A DNA stretch of 64,000 bases from Phaseolus vulgaris (taxonomy: Eukaryota; Streptophyta; Magnoliopsida; Fabales; Fabaceae). The notes beneath the pieces were generated by a model. The model was not told the origin of the DNA. It saw only the letters and a program-made list of their open reading frames with translations, and searched no databases. Within the stretch, counting starts at the first letter, position 1; each line of letters starts with the position of its first letter. Positions 1 through 10,226 of the stretch are shown piece by piece. A program made the position numbers and the translations under genes. The stretch lies in contig NC_023751.2 of assembly GCF_000499845.2 (NCBI RefSeq), positions 7,467,835 through 7,531,834 on the forward strand, in the 5' to 3' direction.

Positions 1-763
1 TCGCGTGTACCTTGCTCAAATGTATTGTCTCTATTATTGTTTTGAGTTGCTCCCCAAATTTTTTCCTTGTTTCTTAGTTCATCAATGGTATCTAGCTGAA
101 AAAGTCTTCCTTTTTTCGACCCTTTTTCTAAATAGTCGTCCACCCTTCTAGATATCATTTCTATCTCAATGGGTAACACAACATCCCCACCATAAACCAA
201 CCCAAAAGGTGTCTCCTTTGTTGTTGATTGCACCATTGTATGATACGACCAAACTACTTCAGGCAAAATCTCCACCCATCTGGCTTTGGCCGCTCCCAGC
301 TTTTTCTTCAAACCCTGTAGGATAACCTTGTTTGCCGCCTCGACTTGCCCATTGAATTGAGGATGCTCCACTGACAAGAATATCTGACAAATTCCCATTT
401 CTTCACACATAAGCCTCATCTTCCAACTAGCAAAATGCGTTCCATTGTCTGATATCAACTCTTTGGGTACACTAAATCTACATACTATTGACTTCTACAC
501 AAATTTTGTAATTTTTTTTGCTATAAAAGTTGTTAGAGGTTCACTTTCTACCCATTTCGTGAAATATTCAATGGCCACTATAATGAACTTGAATTGTCTC
601 ACCGATATTGGGAAAGGTCCAACTATAATAAATCTGATATTGATCGTTTTGACCTCACTTCCTTCCCCAAAGGTCGTCCGAGCCTCGAGGTAGCCCCACA
701 CTTGTAATGGGTCGCCTGAGAAGCCAACTAATACCCCTTCCTACAACTCAAGCTCCTTTATCT
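1..763 (-). pseudogene. Ty3/gypsy pol fragment with internal deletion
   Basis: Positions 1 to about 621 match the integrase region of the gypsy element at 9127-9690 (same strand, same order). From about 628 to 763 the match jumps to the protease region near 12290-12420. The pieces between (integrase zinc region, RNase H and reverse transcriptase) are missing, so this is a deletion derivative of the same family. The integrase part encodes on the minus strand a piece reading YFTKWVESEPL in the core. The left end runs off the window, so its LTR cannot be seen. Scattered stops make it non-coding. Confidence 0.85.
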
Positions 764-1090
764 TGGTTTTTCTTGGTTTCTTACTTCCTTGTTTTTTGTT
801 CCTTTAATCATCACACCTGCTCAGTCTTCCCATTCAAACGAGAATCCTTGAATGTTTCTCGTTGTCGCAATTAGTTAGATGGATTGAATTATCATTTATG
901 GTGGAAGACTATGAAGTAGGTTTATGACATTTGTTACTGGAGATTTTTTTGAAGTCAGGGAATGTTTGAAAAAAAAAACTCATTTACCACATTAAATATA
1001 CATGTTAAAATGTAATAATATTTTTTAAATTAAAACGGCTCTAAAACGATAGTTGTGAGTGGAACCATCATTTTAGATCAAAAAGATTGA
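764..1090. other. Intergenic stretch without a gene
   Basis: AT-rich sequence between the gypsy fragment and the decamer array. An imperfect hairpin near 1037-1079 (CTAAAACGAT facing ATCATTTTAG) resembles the perfect one just downstream. No coding signal was seen. Confidence 0.5.
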
Positions 1091-1130
1091 GTCTAAAACG
1101 GTGATTATGGATGAAATCACCGTTTTAGAC
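1091..1130. repeat. Perfect 16 bp inverted repeat (hairpin)
   Basis: The arm GTCTAAAACGGTGATT at 1091-1106 has its exact reverse complement at 1115-1130, leaving an 8 nt loop. A partial third copy follows at about 1131-1155. Clusters of such motifs are typical of transposon subterminal regions (CACTA or MULE type), but no matching partner was found on the other side of the array. Confidence 0.8.
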
Positions 1131-1164
1131 CAAAGCGATTGGGTCTAAGACGTTGATTAATGTA

Positions 1165-3662
1165 AAACTCCCGATATCTCACGATATATCCCAATATCTC
1201 ACGATATATCCCAATATCTTGCAATATCTCCCTATATCTCACAATATCTCGCGATATATCTGGATATCTCGTGATATCTCCCGATATCTCGTGATATCTC
1301 CCGATATCTCGTGATATCTCCCGATATCTCGTGATATCTCCCGATATCTCGTGATATCTCCCGATATCTCGTGATATCTCCCGATATCTCGTGATATCTC
1401 CCGATATCTCGTGATATCTCCCGATATCTCGTGATATCTCCCGATATCTCGTGATATCTCCCGATATCTCGTGATATCTCCCGATATCTCGTGATATCTC
1501 CCGATATCTCCCAATATATCGCAATATCTCTGGTTATCTCACGATATCTCCTGATATATCTTAATATCTCGCGATATCTCTGGTTATCTCACGATATCTC
1601 CTGATATATCTTAATATCTCGCGATATCTCCGGATATCTCGTGATATCTTCGGATATCTCTCGATATCTCCAGATATCTGGCGATATTTCCCGATATCTC
1701 TAGATATCTTGCTATATTTCTGGATATCTCGTGATATCTCCCAATATCTCACGATATCTCCCGGTGTCTCGCAATATTTCCAAATATCTCCCGCTATCTT
1801 CGGGTATCTCGCGATACCTCCGAATATCTCGCGATATTTCTGGATATCTCAGGATATCTCCTTATATCTCACGATATCTCCTGATATCTCAAGATATCTC
1901 CTGATATCTCACGATATCTCCTGATATCTCACGATATCTCCTGATATCTCGCGATATCTTGTCATATCTCGCGATATCTCTTGGCATCTCGTGATATCTC
2001 TCGGTATCTCCAGATATCTCGCGATATCTCGCGTTATGTCCCGATATCTTGCGTTATGTCCCGATATCTCGCGTTATCTCTCGATATCTCCCAATACCTC
2101 AGGAGATATCCAGAGATATCGCGAGATATTCGAAGTTATCGCGAGATATCCGGAGATATCGATATCTTGTGATTTCTCCATATATCACTTTATATCTCGC
2201 GATATGTCCTGATATCTCGCGATAGCTCCTCATATCTCGCAATATCTCTTGATATCTTTGGATATCTTGCGATATCTCGTGATTTTTCCGGATATCTCGC
2301 GATATCTCCGGATATCTCGCGATATCTCCGGATATCTCGCGATATCTCCGGATATCTCGCGATATCTCCGGTTATCTCGCGATATCTCTGGATATCTCGC
2401 GATATCTCTGGATATCTCGCGATATCTTTCGATATCTCCCGATATCTCCCAGTATTTCGCGATATCTCTCGGTATCTCCCAATATCTAGCGATATCTCAC
2501 GATATCTCGCGATATCTCCCTTTATCTCGCGATATCTCCGGATATCTCCCTATATCTCGCGATATATCGCGATATCTCTAGTTATCTCGCGATATCTCCA
2601 GATATCTTGCGATATCTCTGGATATCTTGCGATATTTATGGATATCTCGTGATATCTCCCAGTGTCTCGCGATATTTCCAAATATCTCCCGCTATCTCTA
2701 GGTATCTCGCGATACCTCCGGATATCTCGCGATATTTCTGGATATCTCCTGATATCTCGCGATGTCTCCTGATATCTCGCGATATTTCGCGATATCTTAC
2801 GATATCTTTGGATATCTCCCGATATCTCCGAATATCTCCGGATATCACGCTATATCTCTAGATATCTTGCGATATCTCCCGATATCTTCTGATATCTCTC
2901 AATATCTTTCGATATCTCGCGATATCTCCCAATATCTCGCGATATCTCTCGATATCTCCCGATATCTCCGGTTATCTTGCGATATCTTTGGATATCTCGC
3001 GATATCTTCGGATATCTCGCGATATCTTCGGATATCTCGCGATATCTTCGGATATCTCACGATATCTTGAGATATCTCGCGATATCTTCGGATATCTCGC
3101 GATATCTTCGGATGTCTCGCGATATCTTCAGATGTCTCACGATATCTCGTGATATCTCGCGATATCTCGTGATATCTCGCGATATCTCCGGATATCTCTA
3201 GATATCTTCTGATATCTCGTAAAATCTCCGGATATCTCTGGATATCTAGCGATATCTTTGGATATCTCCCGATATCTCGCGTTATCTTGTGATATATGTC
3301 AATATCTCGCGATATCTCCCGAGATCTCGCGATATCTCCCGATTTCTTACGATTTCTCGGGTTTTCTCACTATATCTCGCGATATCTCCCGATATTTCGC
3401 AATATCTCCCAATATCTCGCGATATCTCCTGATATCTTTCGTTATCTCGCGATATCTCCTTATATCTTTTGTTATCTCGCGATTTCTCCCGATATCTCAC
3501 GATTTCTCCCGGTATCTTCTGATATCTTGGGATATCTCTCGATATCTCCTAATATCTCGCGATATCTGGTCATATCTCATCATATCAAGCGATATCTCAT
3601 CATATAACGCGATATCTGGTCATATCTCGTGATATCTCGCTATATCTGGTCATATCTCGCGA
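1165..3662. repeat. Decamer minisatellite array, left block (GATATCTC-NN)
   Basis: About 245 head-to-tail 10 bp units of the form GATATCTCNN, where NN is usually GC, CC, CG, GT or TG. Each carries the palindrome GATATC. The most uniform part is 1281-1500, where a 20 bp dimer repeats 11 times without a mismatch. Elsewhere single-base substitutions are common, but the 10 bp spacing holds from 1171 to 2100 and from 2161 to 3662. A short block at 2101-2160 carries the motif in the opposite orientation. Because 10 is not a multiple of 3, all three frames give a repeating decapeptide-like string (DISRYLAIS type). The long open frames here are therefore a by-product of the repeat, not genes. Confidence 0.97.
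2101..2160. repeat. Inverted 60 bp block inside the decamer array
   Basis: Here the unit reads GAGATATC with GATATC at the end of each 10-base block, i.e. the reverse complement of the surrounding GATATCTC units. Six units are involved, still 10 bp apart. The register of the array is shifted by two bases across the block. Confidence 0.85.
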
Positions 3663-4137
3663 TATCTCATTAGGGTTGGCCCGCTAACCCGCAAGAAAAA
3701 AAAATGATATTGTTTTAATGTGTGCAGATGACGGGGAAGATTATAATTATGAAAAAATGGATGAATGTTATTCTAAGGCGACATCCAATGTTATTGAAAT
3801 GGAAGAATGTCAATAATGTTTATGTTTAATGTTTTTGAATTAATGTTTATGTTTATGTTTAATGTTTTGGAAGTGGAAGAATAGTGATATTTGATATTTA
3901 TCTTAATGCTTAATTTTTTGATGTTTGACTATGTTTGAAAAGGAAGAAAAAAAATGGGTTTGATAGTAACAAATATATAGGTTTAATTTGACAATTTTTT
4001 AAGAACAAAATGTAAAAAAAAAAATATTTAATTTAAAAAAACCCGCGGGCCAGCTCTTATGCGGGGCGGGTTGGGAATTCTAACCCGCAATAACTTTGCG
4101 GGGCGGGCTGGCCCGCTTTGCCATCCCTATATCTCAT
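3663..4137. mobile_element. hAT-type non-autonomous transposon with 8 bp target duplication
   Basis: The element spans 3671-4129 (459 bp) and is flanked by the exact 8 bp duplication TATCTCAT at 3663-3670 and 4130-4137. The target is decamer-array sequence, so the element inserted into the existing array. Ends are TAGGGTTGGC on the left and, read inward from the right, TAGGGATGGC, followed on both sides by GGCCCGC-rich sequence. An 8 bp duplication with TAGGG-type ends is the signature of the hAT superfamily. After TGTGCAG at 3721-3727 a short frame ending at the TAA near 3815 could be the last exon of a transposase, but it is too short to assign. Non-autonomous. Confidence 0.9.
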
Positions 4138-5515
4138 CATATGACGCGATATCTCCCGAAATCTCGCTATAACTCCCGATATCTTTTGATATTTCTCGAT
4201 ATTTGGTCATATCTCGTGATATCTCGTTATATCTTGTGATATCTTGTCATATCTCTCGAAATCTCGCTATATCTCCCGATATCTTTTGATATTTCTCGAT
4301 ATTTCCTGATATCTGGCGATATTTTCCGATATCTCCCGATATCTAGCGATATCTTCCGATATGTCTCGATATCTCGCGGTATCTCATCATCTCTGGCGAT
4401 ATCTCGCGATATCTCGTGATTTATAGTGATATGTAGTTATATCTCGTGATATATAGTGATATCTCGCGATATATTGTGATATCTCTTGATATCTCGTCAT
4501 ATCAAGCGATATCTGGTCATATCCAACGATATTTGGTCATATCTCGCGATATCTCGTCATATGTCGCTATATCTCCGGATATCTCGCGATATCTCCCAAT
4601 ATCTCTCATTATCTCTCGATATCTTCCAATAACTCGTCTTATCTTTCACTATCTCATGATATGTCGTCATATCTCGCAATATCTCGTCATATCTCGCGAT
4701 ATCAAGCGATATCTCGCAATATGTCTTGGTATCTAGCAATATCTCGTCATATCTCGCAATATCTCATTATATCTCGTCATATCTCGCGATATCTCATAAT
4801 ATGTCGTCATATCTTGCGATATCTCACAATATCTCGTCATATCTCACTATATCTCACGATATGTCGTCATATCTCGCGATATGTCGTCATATCTCGCGAT
4901 ATGTTGTCATAAGTCGTGATATCTCGTCTTATCTCGCGATATCTCGTCATATCTCGCGATAACTCGTCATATCTCGTGATATTTCGCGATTTGTCGTCAT
5001 ATCTCGCGATAGGTCATCATATCTTGTGATATGTCGTCATATCTCGCGATATGTCGTCATATCTTGCGATAACTTGCGTTATGTCATCATATCTCGCGAT
5101 ATCTCATCATATCTCGCGATATCTCATCATATCTCGCGATATCTCGTCATATCTCGTCATATCTCGCAATATCTTGTAATATCTTGCGATAACTTGCGTT
5201 ATGTCATCATATCTAGCGATATCTCATCATATCTCGCGATATCTCATCATATCTCGCGATATCTCGTCATATCTCGTCATATCTCGCAATATCTTGTAAT
5301 ATCTCGCGATATCTCGCCATATGTTGTCATTTCTCGTATATGTTGTCATATCTTGCGATATCTCGTTATATCTCGCGAAATCTCGCGATATCTTGTCATA
5401 TCTTGCGATATCTAGTGATATCTCGTCATATCTCACGATATCTCGACATATCTTGCAAAATCCCGCGATATCCCGCAATATCTTGCGTTATCCCGTGTTA
5501 TCCCGCGATATCTTA
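4138..5515. repeat. Decamer minisatellite array, right block (CATATCTCGY variant)
   Basis: This continues the array beyond the hAT insertion, about 138 units. Its composition changes: units alternate GATATCTCGT and CATATCTCGC or the like, and ATGTCGTCAT variants appear. A 120 bp higher-order duplication is visible, 5061-5180 against 5181-5300, with almost no differences. The register is exactly that of the left block once 467 bp (element plus duplicated target) is subtracted. It first slips by one base near 5330-5338, and the array decays into CCCGCGATATC-type units by 5515. Confidence 0.95.
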
Positions 5516-5589
5516 TTATATATGTATGTTATATTTTATATTTTATTAACAGACAATTGTGTGAGTGAAATCATATAAGTTAAAGGTAC

Positions 5590-6360
5590 ACATGTGTGTG
5601 ATAGGAAGTATGCTCTTGACATACTTACCAATAGAGGAATGCTAAATGCCAAGCCAGTTGCTACTCCCATGGTTAAGAATAATAAGAACATGTTTGATCA
5701 AGACGTTGAAGTGGAAGACTATTATACTTAGTAATCACAAAACTCGAAATATGTTTTGCAAGGCAATTTCTTAATCAGTTTGTTCAAGTTCCCACAAAGT
5801 ATCAACATCAAGCTACACATCGTGTTCTTGGATACATCAAGTTTTCACCATTGCAAGGAATTTTCTAAATGAACGTTTAGTGATTTTGACTGGCCTCTTA
5901 TTCAATCATGTGATGTTCAACTCGTAGTTTCATCATTTATCTCAGAGACTGATTGGAATATTGGAAAACCAAAAAGCACAACATTGAATCACTTTCCTCC
6001 TGTGAAGTTCAGTGTTGCACCTTAATTTCCATTATTTGTGAAATATAATGATTGGTTTATTTTCTTGAAGTTTTTCACGTTCCTCCCTACAACATTGTCT
6101 GTATTGCGATAAACAGTTTGCATGTTACATAGCCCAAAAAGATAACTTCCATTAATAGACTAAACACATAAACAAATTATTATGTGGTTTGAGAGAAACT
6201 TTAGCAACATCTATTTCATCTTCTTTTCATTTGGATATCTAAGCAACCAACTGATCTCTTCACAAAAGCTTTGGATTAAGGTGTATTTTGTAAACTCACC
6301 TTCAAGTTTGGAGTATATGTATACATACTTCAGCTTAAGAGAGGGTATTGCATTTCATTT
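5590..6360 (+). pseudogene. Ty1/copia pol 3' end, decayed
   Basis: Stops and frameshifts interrupt it, but copia landmarks are readable in order on the plus strand. Near 5635-5690 comes the end of the reverse transcriptase (RGMLNAKPVATPM). Near 5795-5870 comes the RT to RNase H linker (THRVLGYIKFSPLQG). Near 5878-5985 there is an RNase H core remnant, and near 6245-6280 the C-terminal signature QPTDLFTKAL. A purine tract, CTTAAGAGAGGG at about 6335-6346, could be the polypurine tract, with LTR remnants beyond. No intact LTR pair was found. Confidence 0.75.
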
Positions 6361-6599
6361 GTATTGGATCGTTTTATCTTTGGGTTTGCCTTCTTGGGCC
6401 CATCATTCATTCATGTATCTGTTCACGTATGTTTTTTTTTCTCATGCACGTAATAATACAGATGCTTCTTCTTGCATCCTTATATTTTTCTTCCTGCACC
6501 CTCATAATTTTAAAATTCCCAAAAACTGGTCTTGACCTTTTATTTGAAAAAGGGCACGTGGTGGAGTTTGTTTGACACTGTTCATCTTCTTCATTCATC

Positions 6600-7015
6600 T
6601 CAGGCGTTGGTGGAGGGTCATTTTAGTTGTGCGGAGCAAGGTGGAGGAGTGGGTTACATTGTCGAAGTGTTGCTTGGTTATGGAGTTTTTGTGGTTACCA
6701 AAAATTGGGATTCAGGAGTGTGCTACGGATTCATCAATCCGGAAGTGAATCATTTTGTTTTCTGGATAAGGGGGTGTTCCAGAAGCAAAGTTTTCATAAG
6801 TTGTTGCTTTCTGGATTGCTGAATCTGGAAGCCTAATTTCTGTTACGGATTGGTGGATCCATAATGATTTTTTTGAATTACGGATATCTGAATTCAAAAT
6901 GCATATTTTGAATTACGGATTGGTGGATCAAAAATGATTTTTTTGAATTATGGATTGTTGGGTCCGAAATGAATTGTTTGACTTATGGATTCATGGATTT
7001 GTAATGCAATGATTT
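6600..7015. repeat. Degenerate tandem repeats with GGATTGGTGGATC core
   Basis: Between about 6840 and 7010 roughly four degenerate copies of a unit close to GAATTACGGATTGGTGGAT plus a T-rich spacer lie in a row. Related words (GGATTCATCAATCCGG, CTGGATTGCTGAATCTGG) occur at 6725-6830. They lie directly upstream of the FAR1/MULE-like coding remnant and could be the terminal or subterminal repeats of that transposon. No terminal pair or target duplication was established. Confidence 0.6.
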
Positions 7016-7041
7016 AGTTTCATTTTTTTTTTAATTTGTAG

Positions 7042-7420
7042 AAGTATTGACAATAGTGAAGAATTTGAACATGAACGATATGATGGTGTTGATGTGTGGG
7101 ACGGTCTACATGATGATGATATTGAGAAGTCATTGTCTAACAAAACAATAGACAACATATCAACGAAATATGAATGTACAGATGTGTTTACTACAAATGA
7201 AGTAAAGTTAAGTTTGTAAAATATGTTTAAGTTGTTTGTTATTTGGTAAATGAAATAATTTGTTATGATAACTTTTGTAGATATTTCGTATTTGGGGTGA
7301 GCTCTTGATGTGGATTAGAAAAGTTGTGTTTCACTTTGGTTTTGTTATTGTGATATTGAGATCAGATACCTATGAACTGCAGAAACAAAAATCCAAAGAA
7401 AAAATGGAAGTACATATCTG
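7042..7420 (+). pseudogene. FAR1/MULE-like transposase N-terminus, fossil
   Basis: Two exon-like pieces keep phase across a GT-AG intron. Exon A is 7042-7201, an acidic segment (SNKTIDNISTKYECTDVF). Exon B starts at 7281 and reads IFRIWGELLMWIRKVVFHFG, then VIVILRSDTY. The order of acidic leader, then F-x-x-W/R-x-E-L-x-x-W-x-R-x-V, then GFVIVILRSDT matches the beginning of the FAR1-type domain of Mutator-like transposases and their host derivatives. The usual continuation (RGR...GCERSG) is absent and a stop follows within about 40 codons, so it is dead. Only the family, not a precise relative, can be claimed. Confidence 0.6.
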
Positions 7421-7655
7421 AAAACCAAAAAATTTACTTACCTTCAGGGAACTGTCAAGCACCAAGTTGTCAAGATCATCCTAAACCACCAACAAAAATG
7501 CGAGATAGAAAAGCACCACTGAGAGAGAAATGGAGTCTTAGAATGCGACTGTGCAATTTGTGAAAAGATGAAAAGAATAATTTTAGGATTTTTAGGAATG
7601 AGTCCATTAAGTACATTTTAAGTTTTTTAAATAATAAAGACAATTTTATCTTTAC

Positions 7656-7706
7656 ATAACATTATAACATTATAACATTATAACATTATAACATTATAAC
7701 ATTATA
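7656..7706. repeat. Octanucleotide microsatellite (ATAACATT)n
   Basis: About six uninterrupted copies of an 8 bp unit ATAACATT. Confidence 0.95.
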
Positions 7707-7865
7707 GGAGTTCAGTATGCAAAATATAAAGATGCAGGAAAAAAACTGCATAATATCTAATATAAAATAAACTCCGTTTTTTTTCCTTCTCTCACTCTTT
7801 GTTTTCCTTTGTTATATATGTTACGTCTCATGGTCAGACAATAAAAAAGAAATCACAATAAAAAA

Positions 7866-8129
7866 GAAATCAATATAATAGTACCATATATCAAATCAAT
7901 CTATTTTTTTTTAGTTTTTTCTTTTATCTATCATTTCTTATCCCATTCTTTATGTCACACTTTTATTCTAATTGATATAAATAAAACTAATATAAAAGAA
8001 ATCAATATAATAGTACCATATATCAAATCAATCTTTTTTTTTTGAGTTTTTTCTTTTATCTATCATTTCTTATCCCATTCTTTATGTCACACTTTTATTC
8101 TAATTGATATAAATAAAATTAATATAGAA
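7866..8129. repeat. 132 bp tandem duplication
   Basis: Positions 7866-7997 are repeated as 7998-8129 with only a few differences, mainly in a poly-T run. The unit is AT-rich and non-coding and includes the word TAGTACCATATATC. Confidence 0.92.
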
Positions 8130-8660
8130 GAATAAAATATAGAAAACAACAACATAAATCAAAGCTTTAAAGTATAGTTTAATATATTTTTTGATGTTTT
8201 ACTTTTTGAGCAGTGCATTTAAACGAATCAATATATATTTTTAGTTTAATGAAAAATGGATCAATTTTTTTTATTAAAGATCTTAACTACTTACGTTATT
8301 GATTTTGTAGATATCTTTATTAATTTTGAAATCAACTTCTCAAGAGAAAGAAGATATATATCGAAAACATCATTTACAAATTAATGAAAGACCATATAAG
8401 AAATTTTGGAGTTACAAGAATGGATAATAGATTTGCTTTAATTGACTTGCTAAATTTAAAAAAAAAAGTAAAAGTGAGCAAAATATATAAAAAATAGTAA
8501 ATTACCCCACCTAATAAGAATAAATACAAAACATTTAAACACAAATAACCATTGTATATACCACCTACAAAGCTATATAGATATTTTATGTCAAAATTAC
8601 AATAAATCATTAAAATATTTTATTTTAAATAATGTAGAAATATTTTTAACTTTGAATTCA
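8130..8660. other. AT-rich intergenic stretch
   Basis: No gene or recognisable element was seen. Long A and T runs account for the small open frames. Confidence 0.5.
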
Positions 8661-8664
8661 ACTC

Positions 8665-8860
8665 AGCTGATTTGTTAGGATTGTAAGCTTAATTAATCTT
8701 AATTTATAGTATATAAGTGATAGCATTCATCACTTTACAAGTTGGTTTTACAATATTGAATTAGGATGAAACTTCTTTTAATAATCATGACGAGATTTGT
8801 TAGGCCTATTGTGTTATCTATTGTTGAGTCGTTGTTGGACCGCCTACAAATATTTAGTAT
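8665..8860. repeat. Older repeat (left half), target of the gypsy insertion
   Basis: The sequence ending ATATTTAGTAT at 8860 continues logically as ATCATAAGTGAGATGTCC at 14204 once the gypsy element and one 5 bp target copy are removed. It resembles the end of another LTR-type repeat whose right part is at 14202-14338. Confidence 0.5.
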
Positions 8861-9127
8861 TGTTCAAGACAAGAGTATAGAAGACCTCTGACCTAGAACA
8901 TTCAAAGTGGTCAAGGATAAGTGTACCCTTTACCAATATGTATTAGATGATATTCTTGTTGGTGCTTCTTTTTCTATATATTGGCAAACTCCGACATATC
9001 CTTTCTGATTTTGCCTTCATTGAACCATTAAGACCGATTAAGACTAGTTAATACAAGATTGTTAACGTACACCAAATAACTTCTTCTGATATTAAAGATC
9101 GGGTAATGATCCACTTATTATATGATC
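8861..9127 (-). repeat. Ty3/gypsy 3' LTR (truncated)
   Basis: It aligns with the 5' LTR at 13922-14201. By eye roughly 20-25 substitutions and one 10 bp duplication (ACCGATTAAG) separate them. It begins TGTTCAAGAC on the plus strand (CA end in element sense). It lacks the outer 21 bp that the other LTR has (GAGTTCAGGCC...CTACA) and passes directly into integrase sequence at about 9128. The LTR start, polypurine tract and pol tail were therefore lost in one deletion. Confidence 0.88.
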
Positions 9128-9569
9128 CATTTTTTTCCTTATTTCTTAGTTCATCAATGGTATCAAGCTGAAAAAGCCTTCCTTTTTTCAATCCTTTTTC
9201 TAAAAAGTCGTCCACCCTTCTAGATATCATTTCTATCTCAATGGGTAACACAACATCCCCACTATAAACCAACCCAAAAGGTGTTTCCTTTGTTGTTGAC
9301 TGCACCATTGTATGATACGACCAAACTACTTCAGGCAAAATCTCCACCCATTTGGCGTTGGCCGATCCCATGTTCTTCTTCAAACCCTGTAGGATAACCT
9401 TGTTTGCCGCCTCGACTTGCCCATTGGATTGAGGATGCTCCACTGACGAGAATATCTGACAAATTCCCATTTCTTCACACATGAGCCTCATCTTCCAACT
9501 AGCAAACTGCGTTCCATTGTCTGATATCAACTCTTTGGGTGCACCAAATCTACATACTATGACTTCCAC
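9048..9569 (-). pseudogene. Gypsy integrase core
   Basis: A 173-codon open stretch holds the catalytic core. The second Asp sits in LISDNGTQF and the Glu in QSNGQVEAANKVI, about 35 residues later, the D-35-E spacing of retroviral-type integrases. The following segment WVEILPEVVWSYHTMVQST and TPFGLVYSGDVVLPIEI is typical of the family. The last 30 residues are not integrase; they come from read-through into LTR sequence after the 3' deletion. The first catalytic Asp lies upstream in a broken frame (9570-9700). Confidence 0.9.
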
Positions 9570-9818
9570 ACGAATTTTGTAATTTTTTTCTGCTGTAATA
9601 GATGTTAGAGGTCCACCTTTTACTCATTTCGTGAAATATTCAATGACCACTATAATGAACTTGAATTGTCTCACTGATATTGGGAAAGGTCCCAAGATGT
9701 TAATTCCCCACCTGAAGAAAGGCCATGGTGCGACCAATGAGTACTGCAGGAAATTTTATTTCATTTGAATGTCTCTGACACTTATCACACTTCTTAACAT
9801 ATTCTAAGCAGTCATTCC

Positions 9819-10208
9819 TTAATTTGGGTCATAGAAAACAACTCTTAATATCTTTACAGTTAATGATCTCCCCTCGATGTGGTTACCACACAACCCTTCA
9901 TGAACGTCCTGCACTATCCTCACCTTTTCAAGCTCGTCCACACATTTTAACAATGACATTGAAAATCCCTCTCTATACAAGATGCCCTGAATTAGGTTGT
10001 ATTTGTTTGCATTCTTCCTCAAAACACCTTTTGCTTCCATGTCTGTTGGCTCTTCTCCCTCCTTAAACCACTTCAAATACATATACATCCAACTGTGTCG
10101 ATTATGAATCTCCATCGTCTCTCTTATGATTACACTCGGTGTTGCCAAATTCTCCTGTATGACCGACTTTTGATTGGTCGATCTTTTGGTGCTTTCCAAT
10201 TTAGACAA
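9819..10208 (-). pseudogene. Gypsy integrase N-terminal zinc region
   Basis: A 129-codon fragment contains RIVQDVHEGLCGNHIEGRSL, the His-His half of the HHCC zinc-binding domain, and upstream of it the RNase H to integrase linker (WFKEGEEPTDMEAKGVLRK). The CC half is outside the open frame, consistent with decay. Confidence 0.8.
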
Positions 10209-10226
10209 TAAATCTGCTCGGGCATT

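Noticed and set aside
1165..5515. The decamer array as a CRISPR array or a centromeric satellite
   Set aside because: There are no unique spacers between repeats and the genome is eukaryotic; the 10 bp unit is far shorter than centromeric satellites and the array is flanked by ordinary dispersed elements.
1117..5578. Many open frames over the decamer array (60-135 codons, both strands) as repeat-protein genes
   Set aside because: They follow from a stop-poor 10 bp unit; all frames and both strands give the same kind of string, with no start context or codon bias.
6182..6600. 117-codon plus-strand frame as a host gene
   Set aside because: It contains the copia C-terminal signature in another frame and then LTR-like sequence; it is part of the decayed copia element.
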